From NCBI RefSeq assembly GCF_016808095.1, contig NC_068970.1:40087630-40151629 (forward strand): DNA of 64,000 bases, given 5' to 3'. This document shows positions 61,101-64,000 of the stretch, piece by piece. Source of the DNA: Vigna angularis (taxonomy: Eukaryota; Streptophyta; Magnoliopsida; Fabales; Fabaceae). Each line of letters begins with the position of its first letter. Position 1 is the stretch's first letter. Under the pieces are notes generated by a model that saw only the letters and a list, made by a program, of their open reading frames with translations, was not told where the DNA came from and ran no database searches. The translations under genes and the position numbers were made by a program.

Positions 61101-63977
61101 AAGATTCTCTGTAAAAGGCAATTTGATACATTTGAATGAGAACAATTCAACTTCTTTCTACAACGGATCCTTGACATTCAATGGGGATGTGAGTATGAAG
61201 GTAATAGTTTTTAATTGCAAGGATTGATTCCTTCATTCTACTTGTTTGTATTGTATGTATGATCATGAGATTTGACTAAATTTTGTTGTATGCTTTCCTT
61301 TGTGGTTGCTTTCTGGTTGTGCCGGTGCTTATTGCCACTGTAACAATCTACACAAAAATGGTAGTTTTGCCTTGGCCATGAAATATGAAAGAGTAAAAAT
61401 AATTCAATGACTATACTGTTTGCTTATATATATTTCTGTTATTTTACAAGTTCCAATTGTTTTCTACTATTATTATAGAGAAAAATGAACGAGGAGAGGA
61501 AGTGAGGCTGAAAAGCACGTGAACTATGAAGTATTGTTACCTTCAGTTGTTCTTAACACCCCGTATGTAGCTCAATAAAAAAAGTATATTTCAAGTTAGA
61601 AGAAGCCTGTAAAGCTTTCTTTTGGTCCTTATTATCAAATATATTTTATTCAAAGTATACTATAGTTACATAAAATTCCTGAAGATAACTGTAAGGTGGC
61701 TATATGAAGTGAATTGCATCGCTTTATTTTTATTCTAATTGCATCGCTTTGTTTTTAATTTTACTTTTCAGGATCTTTTGGAAGCTGTAGTACCATTTGA
61801 TATATTGTTGGATAGGAGAAAAAGGGCTAACTATCTCAACAGTATTGGGAGTAATCTTGGGACATGCACAAAACCAAAGGTTGTACAAGATGCTGGGTTA
61901 GCTTTGGCATCATTGGTAATTTGTGAGGAAGCACTTGAGCGAGAAATGATTATATCAGCTTCGTATGTTCTTGTTTACCATTGTCATTTACCACTTTTAC
62001 ATTTTAATATCGTACATGGCAAAAGAATGGTGAACCATATTTTTGTGTTTTATGAAGCACTATCTATTGGTGACTACTGTTTCATGGTATAAATGATTTT
62101 ATAGTCCTTAAAGGATTCTGTCTGTATTTGCAGTTATGTTCCGGGAATGGAAATCACCTTATGCAGCCGGTTAAAAAGCCTGTATAGTTTATACAGCAAG
62201 GTATTGACAAATTCATGTTTTACCTTTGAAATAAAAATACAAGTCCATATGTAATTTTGCTATACCCAGTGTGCAATTGTATAGAATTGAGGCATCATAT
62301 GTATGGTTAGCGTTATAATTGTAGAAACAAGGAGCATGTTTTATATAACCAAGAATATATAGATTATGTATGTATTATTAAGAACATTTTTATTTATTAG
62401 CATACCATATCTTTATTATTAGAGGAAATTTTGTCTAGTCTGAGTTGTGAATCATTTCAGTTAGAAAAACACATTTACAGTCTTTTCTTGATAATCTTAA
62501 TAAAAATGTTTCATCTCCTTTTTCTTTAGTTCACTTTGATATTTGGAATCCTTCCAGTTTTAAATATTTTGTTATCTTTATTAATGATTATTCTTGATGT
62601 ACTTATTTAGTTAATGCAGAATCAATCAAAAGTGTTATTTCAAAACTGTTTTAATGAAATCAAAAACACAATTTGGTATATTTGTACATGTTTTTCGTAG
62701 GGTGAGAATTTGTCTCACCAATTCCAATAGTTCATGACATCAAATTTCTTATTCTCACACCCCTCAACAAAATAGAACAGCCGACCCAAAAACAAACATC
62801 TTATAGAAACTATTTGAACATTTATTCATAATCATTTTCCTCACCGTGTTTGTCAGGATGTTATCCTTATAGTATGTTATCTCATTATTAGGATGTAATC
62901 GCTTATACACCACTCTATCTCATTCCCCTCTATACAGTCTTCCTTTATTTCTTCCTTTATTTGAAGCTTAATTAACGGTGAAGGAAAAAAAAAACTGTGG
63001 TGGTCCATATTAATTCCTGATTCATCCAAATGTGGGAAGAATGGAGAATTGAAAGTTGGTCATCAAACAAGAAGACCAAAATACTTATAATTTTTTCTAT
63101 TTGAGTTTTTTATTAGGGACATTTATGTCTTTTTTTATTTCATATTTTTATCTTTCCTTGTACCTCTACCCAACCAAACAGAAGGGAATATAGTTTACAA
63201 AATCATCTCATTTTCTATACTAAACATACCAAGAGCCACACTTACATTTGCTTTCTACACCAATGATGATTATACGGGGTGCTAGCAAATACACTTTATA
63301 CCTAAGCGAACAAGGAGTTTTGCTTGTGCATAAGAATGAATAGCATTTGATGATTGAAATCCCCTCACATAGTGGTGTACCTTGTTCAAATAAAGTAACA
63401 TCTTGGATAAAAGGGTAAGTGCAGAAGTATTTTTGTTATAAGGATAAGTTAGAAATCCAGATTCCCAAGTTTGGGTTGTCGGAGGTAGGTTGGTTATATG
63501 AGGTTCCCATGGGTTTGGGAAGATCTCTAGTATCAAGAACAATTTTATTCCTTGGACCATCTTTTCAAATATTCTCTCAAGTATGAATAGACAATGAAAT
63601 AAATGGAAGCCATACAAGTGTATGGAAATGAATTTGCTGAGGTTTCTAATGCAGAGTTTCAATATTCATTTTATTTTAATGCTAATACATTCGTCGTCAT
63701 TCCTTTTATAGTATGCCACAAGCGTTGAATGTTTTTCTTTCCTAGTGTGGAATGATTGCACTAGTGATCTTAAATTTTGTTGAGATCACTTGGTAATAGC
63801 TAATTGAATGGTAAAAGTCATGATTGTACTGTGTCTTGTGTAGATGAAACGAAAGGATACAAGTATTGATAAGGTATATGATGCACGTGCATTAAGAGTA
63901 GTTGTGGGAGACAAGAATGGGACTTTACATGGTTCTGCAGTTCAATGTTGCTATAGTCTTCTTGACATTGTACACAG
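58145..63977 (+). CDS. RelA/SpoT homologue (RSH), ppGpp hydrolase/synthetase family, partial
   Basis: Exons with GT-AG borders and matching phase are 58145-58201 or close (ending GATGCAAAG|GT), 58283-58414, 59127-59267, 59756-59812, 60249-60343, 60651-60783, 61027-61200, 61772-61962, 62134-62200 and 63844-63977. The protein continues beyond the window and its N-terminus is not in it. The HD hydrolase domain shows [27 protein letters not shown] and [11 protein letters not shown], keeping the metal-binding H..HD..D and the D...N pair (DD instead of the bacterial ED). The synthetase domain begins with [13 protein letters not shown] and [10 protein letters not shown], with the usual glycine before RxK replaced by serine. 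Plant RSH enzymes act in the plastid and set ppGpp levels; plastid location is inferred. Which RSH subfamily this is was not settled. Splicing looks intact through all visible exons. Confidence 0.88.
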
Positions 63978-64000
63978 GTAAGAAAATGATCGAATATCAT

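Noticed and set aside
63282..63662. 126-codon minus-strand open frame in the last RSH intron
   Set aside because: Inside an intron on the opposite strand. No family was recognised, though an old transposon fragment is possible.

Overview
The window is a piece of a plant nuclear genome, most likely a dicot and probably a legume of the Phaseolus/Vigna/soybean group. The evidence is the plant-type split genes, the protein resemblance to plant families, and the dense nest of LTR retrotransposon pieces. Species identity is an inference. No prokaryotic, organellar or viral genome structure was seen.

Only three cellular genes are supported, all on the + strand. (1) At the left edge is the last coding exon of an F-box/kelch-repeat protein (1-605). 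(2) A complete 21-exon gene (36450-46942) encodes an 867-residue multi-membrane-spanning M28 family metallopeptidase, like animal ERMP1 and its plant relatives. Every splice junction keeps the frame. (3) At the right edge are ten consecutive coding exons (58145-63977) of a chloroplast-type RelA/SpoT homologue (RSH). They hold an HD-type ppGpp hydrolase domain and the start of the synthetase domain. No upstream exon of this gene can be found in the window.

The gene-free stretches (about 0.6-36 kb and 47-58 kb) are layered transposable elements, almost all non-coding or decayed. 1-5.4 kb holds a minus-strand LTR fragment, a deleted Ty1/copia element and two tandem repeats. 5436-15233 is a 9.8-kb Tat/Ogre-like Ty3/gypsy derivative with one 5-bp target duplication. 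Its LTRs are arranged head to head around a palindrome, and they carry arrays of hairpin-forming repeats whose stems covary. 15.4-26.9 kb holds several solo LTRs with intact target duplications, one nested inside another, plus a tRNA-derived SINE and a long AC/AT microsatellite. 27-34 kb holds a duplicated LTR transcript-like segment, a gypsy 3' end, a 3.1-kb solo LTR and a gypsy gag relic. A Mutator-type MITE with a 9-bp target duplication lies about 1.1 kb upstream of the metallopeptidase gene. 47.8-58.1 kb holds two copies of a hAT transposase relic flanking a gag-only copia element, a copia integrase relic, and a decayed CACTA (TNP2) element truncated against an LTR fragment.

The three genes have no evident functional link: one acts in SCF ubiquitin ligase substrate choice, one is an endomembrane peptidase, and one belongs to the plastid stringent response. 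The F-box/kelch gene and the metallopeptidase resemble two Arabidopsis genes that I recall as near neighbours on chromosome 1, which would suggest conserved gene order. The most unusual structure is the palindromic retroelement with its covarying hairpin arrays.
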